Assembly: GCA_003229235.1 (NCBI GenBank)
Contig: QIIH01000206.1
Location: 1 to 8,000, forward strand
Direction of reading: 5' to 3'
From: Flavobacteriales bacterium
GTDB lineage: Bacteria; Bacteroidota; Bacteroidia; Flavobacteriales; Flavobacteriaceae
Length of the DNA: 8,000 nt
Within the stretch, counting starts at the first letter, position 1; the number at the start of each line of letters is the position of its first letter. Below are positions 7,207 to 8,000 of the stretch, piece after piece. Under the pieces are notes generated by a model. The model was not told where the DNA came from and ran no database searches. It saw only the letters and a list, made by a program, of their open reading frames with translations. A program made the translations under genes and the position numbers.

Positions 7207-7214
7207 CGAAATTA
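7207..7214 (-). promoter_or_regulatory. Weak candidate -7 box of the ubiE-porT operon
   Basis: On the minus strand this reads TAATTTCG, 7 of 8 against TAnnTTTG, and it ends 13 bp before the ubiE ATG. No clear -33 element was seen. It is reported because it is the best match in the gap. Confidence 0.25.
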
Positions 7215-7281
7215 CGGTTTTTTTAAAACCTCTTAAAGCTCTAGCCAATAAATAACTGTGTTACAATCGGTAGATTTTAGC

Positions 7282-7289
7282 TAAATTTG
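7282..7289 (+). promoter_or_regulatory. Candidate -7 box of trkA
   Basis: TAAATTTG matches TAnnTTTG exactly and ends 22 bp before the trkA ATG. TGTG at 7257-7260, 21 bp upstream, is a 3-of-4 match to the TTTG -33 element. This is the best-formed promoter candidate in the window. Confidence 0.5.
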
Positions 7290-7311
7290 CAGCCTATCTC
7301 TTATCCATAAT

Positions 7312-8000
7312 ATGAAGATTATAGTTGCGGGAGCAGGTGAAGTAGGGTTTCACCTTGCCAAATTACTCTCTTTTGAATCTCAGGATATTACACTTATTGA
7401 TACGAATCGAGAGAGTTTGTTGTATGCCGATACGCATTTAGACATACGCGTTATAAAGGGCGATGCCACCTCTATTTCTGTACTACAAGATGCACAAGTA
7501 CATCAAACGGAGCTTGTTATTGGCGTAACTTCTAGTGAGACGACCAACATTACTGTTTGCGTGCTAGCCAAGCAATTAGGTGCTAAAAGAACAATCGCTC
7601 GAATCTCCAATACCGAATTTATAGTCCATAAAGAGAAATTAGGTTTTACTAAGTTAGGAATAGACGAATTGATATCGCCAGAATCTTTGGCAGCCGATGA
7701 AATTAATTTATTACTTAATCAATCAGGGTTTGACGATACCTTCGAATTTGAAGAAGGTGCCTTAACGATGATTGGTTTGGCACTACCGCGCACTTCTAGT
7801 TTTGTAGGCAAGACTGTAAAAGAAGTTGGGCTAGCCTTTCCTGATTTTAAGTATGTACCTATTGCAATTCAACGTCTGGGAACACAATACACAATAATTC
7901 CGCGAGGCGATACCCAGTTTAAAGAAGGAGATCAGGTGTATTTTATCACTCCAAAAGAAGGGGTAGAACAAATGTATACCCTCTCTGGAAAGGTGCGAGA
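7312..8000 (+). CDS. trkA: Trk potassium uptake regulator TrkA (3' end cut by window)
   Basis: TrkA is the peripheral, nucleotide-binding subunit that gates the TrkH/TrkG potassium transporter at the inner membrane. The visible 229 codons begin MKIIVAGAGEVG, with the dinucleotide-binding glycines Gly7, Gly9 and Gly12 and an acidic residue, Asp30, at the end of the second strand (TLID). Residues 1 to about 120 form the first RCK/TrkA-N domain, including the typical VIKGDAT (47-53) and ELVIGVTSSETTN (67-79). A TrkA-C domain follows at about 140-220, with the usual FKEGDQVYFITPKE (203-216). Full bacterial TrkA proteins are near 450 residues with two such halves, so about half is missing beyond the right edge. 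The gene diverges from ubiE. In many genomes trkH follows, which could be checked just outside the window. Confidence 0.95.
   Translation, partial: MKIIVAGAGEVGFHLAKLLSFESQDITLIDTNRESLLYADTHLDIRVIKGDATSISVLQDAQVHQTELVIGVTSSETTNITVCVLAKQLGAKRTIARISNTEFIVHKEKLGFTKLGIDELISPESLAADEINLLLNQSGFDDTFEFEEGALTMIGLALPRTSSFVGKTVKEVGLAFPDFKYVPIAIQRLGTQYTIIPRGDTQFKEGDQVYFITPKEGVEQMYTLSGKVR

Overview
The window comes from a low-GC member of the Bacteroidota, most likely a marine-type Flavobacteriaceae. The reasons are the AT-rich coding DNA, promoter-like boxes of the Bacteroidota form TAnnTTTG and no clear Shine-Dalgarno sequences before starts, a type IX secretion protein (PorT/SprT), a lipoprotein Omp85 protein of the TamL kind, and a menaquinone methyltransferase. 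I cannot name the genus from the sequence alone.

Layout, left to right. Positions 1-365 hold no gene I can support. They contain a GC-richer stretch with several inverted repeats, a 12-bp hairpin, and a strong stem-loop with flanking A/T tracts that ends the accD transcript. Positions 366-4932 are three minus-strand genes read in the order tamL-like, fbaA, accD. A divergent gap of 116 bp follows, then a plus-strand TrmH/SpoU-family RNA methyltransferase (5049-5774). This gene converges on, and overlaps by 14 bp, a minus-strand pair in which ubiE/menG (6456-7193) is followed by porT (5761-6459) with an ATGA stop/start overlap. After a second divergent gap, trkA starts at 7312 and runs off the right edge.

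Functionally this is mainly a housekeeping and cell-envelope region. It covers glycolysis/gluconeogenesis (FbaA), the first step of fatty acid synthesis (AccD), menaquinone (UbiE/MenG), outer-membrane protein handling (TamL-like), type IX secretion (PorT), RNA modification and potassium uptake control (TrkA). From memory, the ubiE-porT-methyltransferase-tamL order is typical of flavobacteria.

I do not see a convincing new multi-gene system. The least explained part is the left-edge non-coding region with its paired palindromes. Smaller points of interest are an AccD whose zinc-ribbon cysteines are all replaced, a TamL-like gene with no in-frame ATG at its start, and the two gene overlaps around porT.
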